A stretch of DNA of 45,728 nucleotides, from the NCBI GenBank assembly GCA_015056795.1, contig SVFO01000015.1:53201-98928 (forward strand), in the 5' to 3' direction. How positions within the stretch are numbered: the first letter of the stretch is position 1; the number at the start of each line of letters is the position of its first letter. Origin of the DNA: Lachnospiraceae bacterium. Its GTDB lineage: Bacteria > Bacillota > Clostridia > Lachnospirales > Lachnospiraceae. Under the pieces are notes generated by a model. It was not told the DNA's origin and did no database searches. It was given only the letters and a program-made list of their open reading frames with translations. Shown piece after piece: positions 1-6,961 of this stretch. Made by a program: the position numbers and the translations under genes.

Positions 1-207
1 TTGCTTCGCAAATCTGCTTTCTCGTTAAAACATGCATGAAAAACAAATGTCTGCTTCGCAGCCGCTTGTTTTTCTTTACATGTTATTTTATCATAAACTC
101 GAAAGCACGCTGCTGCGCAGCTTCCTTGATTTGCTTCGCAAATCTGCTTTCTCGTTAAAACATGCATGAAAAACAAATGTCTGCTTCGCAGCCGCTTGTT
201 TTTCTTT
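1..207. repeat. Two 77-bp direct repeats, each a terminator-like hairpin
   Basis: Positions 1-77 and 131-207 are near-identical copies with a 130-bp period. The first begins exactly at the window edge, so the array may continue to the left. Each copy holds a nested inverted repeat: GAAAAACAA (38-46, 168-176) pairs with TTGTTTTTC (67-75, 197-205) around a CTGC-TTC-GCAG core. A- and T-runs on both sides would allow intrinsic termination in either direction. The role as a duplicated terminator is inference. Confidence 0.7.
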
Positions 208-266
208 TGCATGTTTTATATTATAACACATATTTTGCGATGCGTCAAAAAATGAGAAAACGATAC

Positions 267-295
267 TTGTCAAATGCCCAAAAACATATTACACT
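267..295 (+). promoter_or_regulatory. Probable sigma-A-type promoter
   Basis: TTGTCA (267-272) and TACACT (290-295) are spaced by 17 bp, about 34 bp before the start of the downstream gene. Consensus match only. Confidence 0.45.
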
Positions 296-328
296 AGGGT
301 TGCGAAAATACGTGAATGGAGAGATAGA

Positions 329-778
329 ATGGCAAGGACGGAAATGCAAAAGAGAGCAAGAGCAGATGCCGAAAAAAGAAAGGTTGTGGAGGCCTCAAAT
401 CGGGCCCTAAAGGAATTGAGGGCGGCTAAGAGTGATCTGGACAGTGCCTTTCGATGGGGTATCATCGATGTCGTGGGAGGCATGTATGTTGTCTCTGGCA
501 TTAAGATTGCAAAGATCGAGGCCGCGAAGGAGCATCTTCGTCAGGCAATGCGTTACCTGCAGCAGCTCCGCAGGGAGGGCGATACGACGGACTATGCCAA
601 TCAAAAATATATGCATATGGGGCCCTTGGGAACGGTTTTGGATTTTGGACTGGACGGCATCGGTCCCGACATTTATGCGCAGGCCAGAATCGCAGGCTTG
701 CGGTCGAGGGTGAAGGAGGCCATTCGTCGGCTCGAGACTATTTTAAGGGCAGCAGGCATCGAAGAAAATCAGCGGTAA
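329..778 (+). CDS. Conserved-looking hypothetical protein (149 aa)
   Basis: I do not recognise a named family. The protein is basic at the N-terminus, and its first 45 and last 35 residues look like charged helices or coiled coils. Between them lies a short glycine-rich, moderately hydrophobic stretch, WGIIDVVGGMYVVSG, around residues 43-57, and a second hydrophobic, glycine-rich patch near residues 98-112. The pattern suggests a peripheral or hairpin membrane association rather than a true transmembrane protein. The ATG start follows a GGAGAG ribosome binding site. It is probably monocistronic: it follows the terminator repeats and its own promoter, and 236 bp separate it from the next gene. 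Confidence 0.6.
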   Translation: MARTEMQKRARADAEKRKVVEASNRALKELRAAKSDLDSAFRWGIIDVVGGMYVVSGIKIAKIEAAKEHLRQAMRYLQQLRREGDTTDYANQKYMHMGPLGTVLDFGLDGIGPDIYAQARIAGLRSRVKEAIRRLETILRAAGIEENQR

Positions 779-791
779 ACAAAAGCAGGCA

Positions 792-851
792 GCAGGTTTT
801 GAAAAATCCATCGCAAGCAAAGGCTGACGGCAGGCTTTGAAAAATCCATCG
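792..851. repeat. Short direct repeat in the intergenic region
   Basis: A 22-bp unit of the form GCAGGYTTTGAAAAATCC followed by ATCG occurs at 792-813 and 830-851 with one difference. No function is evident. Confidence 0.6.
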
Positions 852-906
852 GAATTATTGTCAAGCATGTCTTCAAAAAGTGCCTTATCTTTGGTCATTT
901 CGTGCA

Positions 907-935
907 TTGTGGGGGAGAAAGGAAAGTAGTATGAT
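907..935 (+). promoter_or_regulatory. Possible promoter for the permease operon
   Basis: TTGTGG (907-912) and TATGAT (930-935) are separated by 17 bp and lie about 80 bp upstream of the permease start. The -35 box is only a moderate match. Confidence 0.35.
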
Positions 936-1014
936 ATAGCAATTAAAAAGTATTTGTCTGGCTTTCGGGGTTGATTAGGGGAAATCAGTTTGTTGGGCAG
1001 GAGGAAAAGCTAGT

Positions 1015-2367
1015 ATGGAACAAGTGATTTCCGTGGCTATTTTTGTTATTATGTTTGCCATTATTATCTCTGAAAAGATAGAGAGGCATTATGTGTCCCT
1101 GGGAGCCGGATTTTTGATGCTCGTTGTTGTTTTGGGAATCTGCATGCGCAGTCCTTCGGCAATCTGGGATACCATCAATTTGAAGGAATTTGCGACGAAG
1201 GCCTTTTGGATTGCGAAGGAGGAGGGAGCGGAAAGCTCCACGGGCATCAACTGGGCAACCATCGTATTCATCTTTGGCATGATGGTTATGGTCGAAGGCA
1301 TGGGAAGGGCAGGATTTTTCAGATGGCTCTGCCTGCGCATGGCGAAGGCCGTGAAATATCAAACTCTTCCGATTTTTCTAACCTTTATGGTGACTTCTTT
1401 TATTCTCGCCATGTTTATCGACAGTATTACGGTGATTCTTTTTCTTGCCGCTGTTACCGTGGAGCTTGCGGAGGTGCTTAGCTTTTCGCCGGTTCCCATG
1501 ATCCTGGCAGAAATCTTTTGCGCGAACCTTGGTGGTTCTGCGACCATGTGCGGCGATCCGCCAAACATCATCATTGGAACCTCACTCGGCTACACCTTTG
1601 GAGAATTTCTTGAAAATACAGGTCTCATCGCAGGTATTTCCCTTGTATTTGTCATTGCCTATTTTTATTTCTGCTTCCGAAAGGAACTGACGAAAAAACA
1701 AAGCGACACGGTTCGTTCCTACCCGGAGCCGGCGTCCGCCATTCGCAGTAAAAAGGAGTTTGCCATCAGCTGCGTGATTTTTGGCTGCGCCGTGGTGCTT
1801 CTTGTGACGCATTCCATGACGGGCCTTACGGTTGCCACCATCGGGATCTTCGTTGCCGCGCTGACCTTGCTTACTTCCCTAAAGGATGCACCGATTCTCT
1901 TAAAAAAGGTCGATTACAAGACCCTGCTCTTTTTTGTGGGGCTATTTGTTGTGGTCGGTGGGTTGGAGCAGACGGGCGTATTGAATGTCGTCGCTCAGTT
2001 TATCAGCGGCATATGCGGTGATAACGCCTATATATGTGTCGCCGTGATTCTATGGGTATCCGCGATTGCCAGTGCCTTCGTGGACAATATTCCTTTTGCC
2101 GCGACCATGATCCCCGTCATTCAGTCTCTTGCCGCAAGCACTGGCATGGATCTTTCCGTGCTGTCCTGGACGCTGGCCTGTGGTACGGACGTCGGCGGCA
2201 GTGCGACGCCCATCGGAGCTTCTGCAAATGTTGTCGGCGTTTCCATCGCCGCGCAGAACGGACACATGATCGGCTGGGGACGCTATTGTAAGGTTATGGC
2301 GCCCATTACCGTCATCACCATGGCCATTAGCATGCTGTGCATCTATTTCAGATATTTATCAGTCTAG
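1015..2367 (+). CDS. ArsB/NhaD-superfamily (SLC13-like) membrane permease
   Basis: This 450-residue polytopic membrane protein belongs to the ion transporter superfamily that includes ArsB arsenite pumps, NhaD Na+/H+ antiporters and the P-protein permeases. The diagnostic signature GGSATMCGDPPNIIIG (about residues 173-188) is the conserved re-entrant substrate-binding motif, and a second half-site, DVGGSATPIGASANVVG, occurs near residues 391-407, reflecting the internal two-fold repeat. About 10-12 hydrophobic segments cover the protein, with an N-out start and almost no soluble tail. The substrate cannot be told from sequence; no arsR or arsA neighbour supports arsenite. The ATG follows GGAGGA. 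The next gene starts 9 bp downstream, so they are co-transcribed. Confidence 0.85.
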   Translation: MEQVISVAIFVIMFAIIISEKIERHYVSLGAGFLMLVVVLGICMRSPSAIWDTINLKEFATKAFWIAKEEGAESSTGINWATIVFIFGMMVMVEGMGRAGFFRWLCLRMAKAVKYQTLPIFLTFMVTSFILAMFIDSITVILFLAAVTVELAEVLSFSPVPMILAEIFCANLGGSATMCGDPPNIIIGTSLGYTFGEFLENTGLIAGISLVFVIAYFYFCFRKELTKKQSDTVRSYPEPASAIRSKKEFAISCVIFGCAVVLLVTHSMTGLTVATIGIFVAALTLLTSLKDAPILLKKVDYKTLLFFVGLFVVVGGLEQTGVLNVVAQFISGICGDNAYICVAVILWVSAIASAFVDNIPFAATMIPVIQSLAASTGMDLSVLSWTLACGTDVGGSATPIGASANVVGVSIAAQNGHMIGWGRYCKVMAPITVITMAISMLCIYFRYLSV

Positions 2368-2376
2368 GAGGGGAAC

Positions 2377-2973
2377 ATGGAAGGACAAGTGATCATTGCC
2401 ATTGGACGTGAGTTTGGAAGCGGCGGACATGAGATTGCAGAACTGATCGCTACCAGGCTGGAGATCTTTTTGATCGATGATAAGCTGTTATATGATCTGG
2501 CATCAGAGAAAAAGATTCCCTATGAGCAGATCAAAAAATATGATGAAAAACCCAAAATGCCTTTCCTTTCCAGAACGGTTTCGGGATATACGAATGCCTT
2601 GGAGGAGCATCTTGCAAAGATGCAGTTCGAATATCTAAGGAAGATGGCTGAACATGGGGAATCCTTTGTGATCGTGGGACGCTGCGCCGAGCATGTGCTA
2701 AAGGACTATCCCTGTATGACCTCCGCCTTTATTTCTGGCGACAAGGAGACGAAGTGTGCGCGTGTCATGGAGAAATATCATCTCTCCGCTGATGAGGCAA
2801 AGAAGCTCATGAAGAAAAAGGACGCGACCAGAAAAGCCTATCACAACTATTATTGCGAAGGAAAATGGGGGGACTCCCGCAACTACGACCTTTGCATCAA
2901 CAGCAGCAAAATTGGCGTGGAAGGAGCCGCAGACGTCATCCTTTCCTTTGCAACAAGAAAGCAGGCACAGTAA
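2377..2973 (+). CDS. Cytidylate kinase-like family protein
   Basis: This 198-residue soluble protein opens with IIAIGREFGSGGHEIAELIA, the P-loop and following helix typical of the cytidylate-kinase-like (AAK_26) family, a relative of Cmk often found next to transporters in Clostridia. The phosphate-binding loop reads GREFGSGG instead of the classical GxxGxGK[ST], as is usual for this family. A LID-like segment rich in Arg and Lys (DATRKAYHNYYCEGKWG) follows near residues 149-165. Whether it phosphorylates CMP or another nucleotide is unknown; true Cmk is usually about 220 residues. It follows the permease by 9 bp with an AGGAGG ribosome binding site and is followed by a terminator. Confidence 0.8.
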   Translation: MEGQVIIAIGREFGSGGHEIAELIATRLEIFLIDDKLLYDLASEKKIPYEQIKKYDEKPKMPFLSRTVSGYTNALEEHLAKMQFEYLRKMAEHGESFVIVGRCAEHVLKDYPCMTSAFISGDKETKCARVMEKYHLSADEAKKLMKKKDATRKAYHNYYCEGKWGDSRNYDLCINSSKIGVEGAADVILSFATRKQAQ

Positions 2974-3007
2974 GCAGTTGCAAAGGCATCTTTTGAGTGA
3001 AATCATA

Positions 3008-3045
3008 AAACCAGCCGATCCATTATGGACAGGCTGGTTTTTTCA
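3008..3045 (+). terminator. Intrinsic terminator
   Basis: AAACCAGCC (3008-3016) pairs with GGCTGGTTT (3032-3040), followed by a T-run. It ends the permease/kinase operon. Confidence 0.85.
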
Positions 3046-3106
3046 TTCCCTATTTTCTTAATCAAATACATTTGTATTGATGAGAAAAATTATAGAGTAT
3101 GGCAGG

Positions 3107-3370
3107 CTATGCAAGAGCGCGGGGGCCGTCAGAGAGAAGCTCGACAACCTTCATGATCTCTTTTAGCATGCGGGCGCAGGCACTCGTCTCATCCTTGAAA
3201 AAGAGCGTGCCAATCTTTTTCTTTCCCTCGCAGAAGAAAACCTCCCACAAACCATTTACTTTTTCTAAGCAGATCCGTCCACTCTCTTCTCCACCGATCT
3301 GATAGAGCTTCGAAGGAACAAGATGCTCTGTTAAATAATTCTTTAATTCTGATGCTGTCATAACAAACAC
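3107..3370 (-). CDS. Small protein, possibly Imm59-like immunity family
   Basis: An 87-residue acidic-to-neutral protein. The pattern LYQIGG...GRICLEKVNGLWEVFFCEGKK followed by a helix resembles small Imm59-type immunity proteins (Leu-Tyr-x-Ile-Gly, then a beta-strand with E-K-x-x-x-x-W-E-V). That assignment comes from recognition only and is weak. No polymorphic toxin is visible nearby, so it may be an orphan immunity gene. The ATG is preceded on the minus strand by GAAAGGAAG. The gene is convergent with the permease operon, and its upstream region has a short inverted repeat. A GTG-type alternative start is not needed. Confidence 0.5.
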   Translation of the reverse strand: MFVMTASELKNYLTEHLVPSKLYQIGGEESGRICLEKVNGLWEVFFCEGKKKIGTLFFKDETSACARMLKEIMKVVELLSDGPRALA

Positions 3371-3442
3371 TTCCTTTCTGAATATAATAAATATGCAAAA
3401 AGCGACATTAATTTCTATTTAATGACGAATGAAATATTCTTG

Positions 3443-3463
3443 ATGTAGTATTTGAAACTACAT
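3443..3463. promoter_or_regulatory. Inverted repeat, possible operator
   Basis: ATGTAGT (3443-3449) is the exact reverse complement of ACTACAT (3457-3463), with a 7-bp spacer. It lies between the divergent small gene and the strong promoter at 3511, so it could be an operator for either. Function unproven. Confidence 0.35.
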
Positions 3464-3510
3464 ATAGCATACACCATGTTCAAAAAATATGCAAGGGCTT
3501 TTTGTTAGTA

Positions 3511-3539
3511 TTTACAATTTTTCATTTTTCTTTTATAAT
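3511..3539 (+). promoter_or_regulatory. Strong sigma-A-type promoter
   Basis: TTTACA (3511-3516) and a perfect TATAAT (3534-3539) are separated by 17 bp in an AT-rich context. Transcription would start near 3546, leaving an untranslated leader of about 155 nt before the next gene. Confidence 0.7.
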
Positions 3540-3565
3540 TAAAGTGTAGTGGGTAAATATGCGCG

Positions 3566-3670
3566 AAATCATTACATGAAACCACCTTGGAAGCATCTGG
3601 TGAAAACGATGTGTCGCGATCGAACGCAAGGTATCTGCTTAGGTTTCAACGGTGTAACCAATGATTTTGG
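3566..3670 (+). ncRNA. Structured 5' leader, candidate riboswitch or cis-regulatory RNA
   Basis: Two long-range helices nest perfectly: AAATCATT (3566-3573) with AATGATTT (3660-3667), and TGAAACC (3577-3583) with GGTTTCA (3642-3648). They enclose two smaller hairpins, ACC/GGT (3584-3586 with 3599-3601) and a GAT...ATC arm with a GCG/CGC core (3608-3635), giving a multi-branch junction. The element sits between a strong promoter and an RBS with no T-run, so if regulatory it would act on translation. I could not match it to the c-di-GMP, SAM, TPP, FMN, cobalamin or glycine consensus. Confidence 0.5.
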
Positions 3671-3701
3671 CTGAAGTATCAGGGGAAAGTGAGGGCGGAG
3701 T

Positions 3702-4133
3702 ATGGAAAAAAAGGTGATCATCAAGGAACTGCATAAACCGGTTCGAGAGATGGAGATTGACGTGAAGGACGACTTATTTATGGAGGATGCCATGGCCCCC
3801 TTGATGGAGCGGCCGAAGGACGTAGCCTTTATTTCCCTGAATCGCTTGAACACGATGTATCTTGTGGTCAATGGCATGTCGGGGATCGATTTGGAGGACA
3901 ACTTCCTCTATGTGGAAAATGATGGCGTTCAAAAGGATGGTTTGATTCCGCAGGTGAAGCCGGCGAGAGGCACGGCCTATTTTGTCCGCGTGGAGTGGGT
4001 GCAGGATGGCTATAAGAAAAAGCCCAAGCTTCGTAACGTGACGGAGGATGATTTCATCTACGCCCGTAACTTCATGACAGACCTCTACCAACGCAAGCTC
4101 AAAGAAACAACCTATCCGATGTTATTTTCATAG
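3702..4133 (+). CDS. Hypothetical protein (143 aa) with structured leader
   Basis: I do not recognise this family. The 143-residue protein is soluble, rich in Asp, Glu and Lys, with no signal peptide or membrane segment. It alternates short beta-like stretches (DVAFISLNRLNTMYLVVNG, TAYFVRVEWVQDG) with charged turns, and ends in a predicted helix. It seems complete: GGCGGAG precedes the ATG and a strong terminator follows the stop. The most informative thing about it is its control region, a near-consensus promoter and about 155 nt of folded leader, which suggests ligand or protein control of translation. Confidence 0.6.
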   Translation: MEKKVIIKELHKPVREMEIDVKDDLFMEDAMAPLMERPKDVAFISLNRLNTMYLVVNGMSGIDLEDNFLYVENDGVQKDGLIPQVKPARGTAYFVRVEWVQDGYKKKPKLRNVTEDDFIYARNFMTDLYQRKLKETTYPMLFS

Positions 4134-4140
4134 AAATATC

Positions 4141-4172
4141 AAAGCCGCTTACCTTTCGCAAGCGGCTTTTTC
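4141..4172 (+). terminator. Intrinsic terminator
   Basis: AAAGCCGCTT pairs with AAGCGGCTTT around a short loop, followed by Ts. It lies 8 bp after the 143-aa gene. Confidence 0.9.
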
Positions 4173-4238
4173 ATTCCATGAACTTGTTGTTCAAATCAAA
4201 TTTCATCTGACAACTTTTCGTAAATTGAGGGTATTGCC

Positions 4239-4420
4239 GGACATATCATTAAGTACAGCTTTCCATAACCTTGAAAGGATAACTGGACATATCATTAAGT
4301 ACAGCTTTCCATAACCTTGAAAGGATAACTGGACATATTATTAGGTTAAGCTATCCATATCCTCGAAAGGGTAACTGGACATATTATTAGGTTAAGCTTT
4401 CCATATCCTCGAGGGGAAGG
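4239..4420. repeat. Tandem array of four 46-bp repeats
   Basis: Copies start at 4239, 4285, 4331 and 4377 with an exact 46-bp period. The unit begins GGACATATYATTAAG and ends near CCTYGAAAGGRTAACT. The first two copies are nearly identical to each other, and so are the last two, indicating duplication in two rounds. Each copy has a small inverted repeat (CTTTC...GAAAG). The array lies between convergent genes, and its last copy runs straight into the palindromic element at 4407. Confidence 0.85.
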
Positions 4421-4482
4421 TTTGGACTGCCTTTCTGGGTCTAAAGTCTACCAGAAAGACAGTCCAAACCTAGCCCCGAGTT
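4407..4482. repeat. Palindromic repeat element, copy 1 (short loop)
   Basis: A 20-bp arm beginning GGTTTGGACTG (4419-4438) pairs with an arm ending CAGTCCAAACC (4451-4470) with one mismatch and a 12-nt loop. It is flanked by CCTCGAGGGGAAGG on the left and CTAGCCCCGAGTT on the right. The same flanks and arms recur in reverse orientation at 17721-17857, so this is a dispersed repeat. It could also serve as a bidirectional terminator for the converging genes. Confidence 0.8.
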
Positions 4483-4524
4483 TTGCCCTAACCCCGAGTT
4501 ATGCCCTAGCCCCGAGTTTTACGG
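4471..4524. repeat. Three tandem 18-bp repeats
   Basis: Units of the form TARCCCCGAGTTWTGCCC start at 4471, 4489 and 4507. The first is the right flank of the palindromic element, so that flank has been triplicated. The array ends 6 bp before the corA stop codon. Confidence 0.8.
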
Positions 4525-4529
4525 AAAAG

Positions 4530-5360
4530 TTATTTGAACCATCCCTTTTTCTTGAAGACAATCGCCCAGATGACGCACACGAGCAGGCATACGAAAATCA
4601 CGACGGGATAGCCGTATTTCCAGCCAAATTCCGGCATTTGTAGGTTCATGCCGTACCACCCCGCGATGAGCGTCAGCGGAAGGAAAATGCTGGTCATAAG
4701 CGTGAAAACCTTCATGAGACGGTTCTGCTCTATGTCGATCTGTGCCTGATAGGATTCACGTACCTGCACGACATATTCCTTCAGGTTCAGAACTTGACGC
4801 AGCAACCGCTCGCAGCGATTGTTTAAGACGTCAAAATAGTTGATGTAATCGGCACTGATCATCTCATTGTCATTGTCACAGAGTTCGTCAAAGATCTCTT
4901 CAAACTGCTCATAATACTTTTTCAGGCGAAGAACCTCATACCGCGCGTCCAAAATCTTTTCGCGGATCTCCTCACTGCCGTCATGGATCACGGCGTCATC
5001 CAGGTCGGAAATACGATCCTCCAGCTCCTCCAGGTTCTTGGTATCACCCTTAAAAAGATTTTTGAAAAAGAGATACATGGATCTCTCATTGGAGGGAGCC
5101 TCCGAAAAGTATTTGGTTGCCGCCTCGTAGCTCACCTCATTTTCGCAGATCACAAACAAATCGTCCGTATCAAAATATAGCAGCATCTGGGACGGATCAG
5201 CCTCCAGATTCTTAATGTCATACCAGTCGAAGGCGATAATGCTGAAGTTATCAAAGCCTTCGAAGGTCTCAATCTGTCCTTCCTCAATATATTTTACCAC
5301 GGCAGCTTCCATCTGCTGTGTATAATTTTCTATTTCACTTCGGTAAATTACCTTTTGCAT
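4530..5360 (-). CDS. corA: CorA-family divalent cation (Mg2+) transporter
   Basis: A 276-residue protein with the CorA architecture: an N-terminal alpha/beta cytoplasmic domain, a long acidic helical region (residues about 100-210), then two C-terminal membrane helices. The signature YGMN, in AGWYGMNLQMPEFGW, ends the first membrane helix and forms the selectivity loop; a basic tail KKKGWFK closes the protein on the cytoplasmic side. CorA works as a pentameric Mg2+/Co2+ channel. It is somewhat shorter than E. coli CorA (316) but normal for Clostridia. The ATG follows GGGAGAG. It lies 128 bp downstream of the acyltransferase on the same strand. Confidence 0.9.
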   Translation of the reverse strand: MQKVIYRSEIENYTQQMEAAVVKYIEEGQIETFEGFDNFSIIAFDWYDIKNLEADPSQMLLYFDTDDLFVICENEVSYEAATKYFSEAPSNERSMYLFFKNLFKGDTKNLEELEDRISDLDDAVIHDGSEEIREKILDARYEVLRLKKYYEQFEEIFDELCDNDNEMISADYINYFDVLNNRCERLLRQVLNLKEYVVQVRESYQAQIDIEQNRLMKVFTLMTSIFLPLTLIAGWYGMNLQMPEFGWKYGYPVVIFVCLLVCVIWAIVFKKKGWFK

Positions 5361-5488
5361 GTTTGCTCTCCCTTGACTACTGTTGTTTATTATTCCATTA
5401 TTTCTTGTATTCTACATGTGCGCATTCCATATTTTGGTTTTAACTATTAGATCAATTTTGTGTATATTATCCTCTTGTATGTTTTCGC

Positions 5489-6670
5489 TTAGCCTTTTTG
5501 TTCCGTCCGATGCTTGCGCTTGCCACATAACAGGTCGGCGAGGAAGTGATCCCATTTTTTTAAGAGCAATGCCGCAGGAAGGGATGGCAGGAACACGATC
5601 AGTATCAAAAGCGGTACGTTTCGCAGGTGATACAGGCTTGGCACGACACCTGCAAAATTGTAGGCGAAGAGCTCTAAAAACAGCCCGTGGATCAAATAAA
5701 ATTCCAAGGTGATCGTTCCCATGAAGGCAAGGAAACGATTTCCAATGAGCACCTTCATGCCCAGCAAAAAGACAAAGAAGACAAAGGAGCAGGAGGCCAG
5801 GATCTGCGACAGCAGGCATACCCAGCGCCGAAAGACCTTGTCGGGCGCATGCCAGTTTTCTCCATAGTAGGAGAAGGTACCTTGAGCCATATTAGACAGT
5901 GCATCCAAGACAAATAATCCAACAAAGAAAAGCATAAAATAGAGAAGATAGTGCTTTTTCAAATGTGCCGTGATTGCTTCCTTATGCCTTGCAAACAGGA
6001 TGCCGATGACAAAGAAATGAACGGAATTATACCACCATTCGCCGCGCATCCAAAAGTCATTGTGATCGATCAAGGTTCCCAGCAGGTCATATCCAAGCGT
6101 AAACGCAAGGACGCTGATGACTGCATTCTTTTCACTCTTGCAATGCCGAAACGCAAGGTAAAAGGCCAGGTAAAAGAAGGGAAGCGCAATCACAAACCAT
6201 GCATTAGGGTTACTCAGCTTGAGACCGGAAACATAATAAAAAATTTTCAATCCGTCCAACTGCTCCTTCATAAGAAAACGCGCGAGGAGGAAGAGTAGTC
6301 CCGTGGAATAATAGGAGAGCACCAAGGGCAGGATACGCCTTTTACAAAACCCTGTCAAGTAATCCGGTTTTGTGCGGTAGCTCTGATACAGGCCGTAGCC
6401 GGAGCAAAACAAAAAGAATCCGACAAAGTAATATCCATAGGGGACAAACAGCTCCAGGCCTGGTTCGATCAGCTTCGGATCAAGCCAGCTGGCGCAGGTT
6501 TTTTGCCCTATGTGATGCAACATGATGCAAATGGCGAAAAAGCCCTGCAAAGCCTTCATCTGGCGAAGGGAGAAGGCTTCCTCATTCCATACGCCCCTGC
6601 CGCAGAGCTTTGAACCCCATAGCAAGAGGATGATCATGATGGGATACACCAAATAGACCAAATCATTCAT
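5489..6670 (-). CDS. Membrane acyltransferase (acyltransferase 3 family)
   Basis: I chose the ATG at 6670 (393 aa) because GGGAGG lies 6 nt upstream. An ATG at 6784 is open but has no ribosome binding site and would add 38 residues of poor character. The protein has about ten hydrophobic helices. The family motif is near residues 45-70, where the R/H pair in LRQMKALQGFFAICIMLHHI matches the conserved R...H of acyltransferase-3 enzymes. These enzymes transfer acyl groups (usually acetyl) to extracellular sugars such as peptidoglycan, exopolysaccharide or macrolides. The acceptor is not predictable here, since no polysaccharide cluster surrounds it. Confidence 0.8.
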   Translation of the reverse strand: MNDLVYLVYPIMIILLLWGSKLCGRGVWNEEAFSLRQMKALQGFFAICIMLHHIGQKTCASWLDPKLIEPGLELFVPYGYYFVGFFLFCSGYGLYQSYRTKPDYLTGFCKRRILPLVLSYYSTGLLFLLARFLMKEQLDGLKIFYYVSGLKLSNPNAWFVIALPFFYLAFYLAFRHCKSEKNAVISVLAFTLGYDLLGTLIDHNDFWMRGEWWYNSVHFFVIGILFARHKEAITAHLKKHYLLYFMLFFVGLFVLDALSNMAQGTFSYYGENWHAPDKVFRRWVCLLSQILASCSFVFFVFLLGMKVLIGNRFLAFMGTITLEFYLIHGLFLELFAYNFAGVVPSLYHLRNVPLLILIVFLPSLPAALLLKKWDHFLADLLCGKRKHRTEQKG

Positions 6671-6823
6671 CCCGCTTCCTCCCAAAAATTCGTGTTTGCC
6701 ATTCGCAATCCGTGGCAATGCTTGCTTAGCGAGCATTTTGCACCCCAGCATCTTCATGTTAATCAAAAGGGGGAGAGCAGTCAAGGGGTTCTTACTATTT
6801 CGGCTTCTGAATTTTATTCAAAA

Positions 6824-6866
6824 CTTTTTTCAAAATTTTGGAAACTGGAAGAACTTTTGAAAAAAG
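6824..6866. repeat. Perfect 12-bp inverted repeat upstream of the VWA lipoprotein
   Basis: CTTTTTTCAAAA (6824-6835) and TTTTGAAAAAAG (6855-6866) are exact reverse complements with a 19-nt spacer. It lies between divergent genes, 96 bp before the VWA lipoprotein start. An operator or mRNA stem are both possible. Confidence 0.6.
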
Positions 6867-6961
6867 ACCTCGTCTATCAGGGTAAGAGCGCTTGAATTAC
6901 CAAACATGAGAAATACAAATCTAACAATCGTAAATGCGAGAAACCCAAGGAGGACGGGAAT

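Noticed and set aside
3566..3670. Leader as a c-di-GMP-I or cobalamin riboswitch
   Set aside because: It lacks the GGCAAAnC/GACGCAAAG cores of GEMM and the conserved B12 box, despite similar short words such as GAACGCAAG and GGTGAAAAC.
4239..4420. CRISPR array from regular 46-bp spacing
   Set aside because: The repeats are head-to-tail with no unique spacers, and no cas gene is in the window.
5383..6298. Plus-strand frames opposite corA and the acyltransferase
   Set aside because: They are shadows of the minus-strand membrane genes, without start signals.
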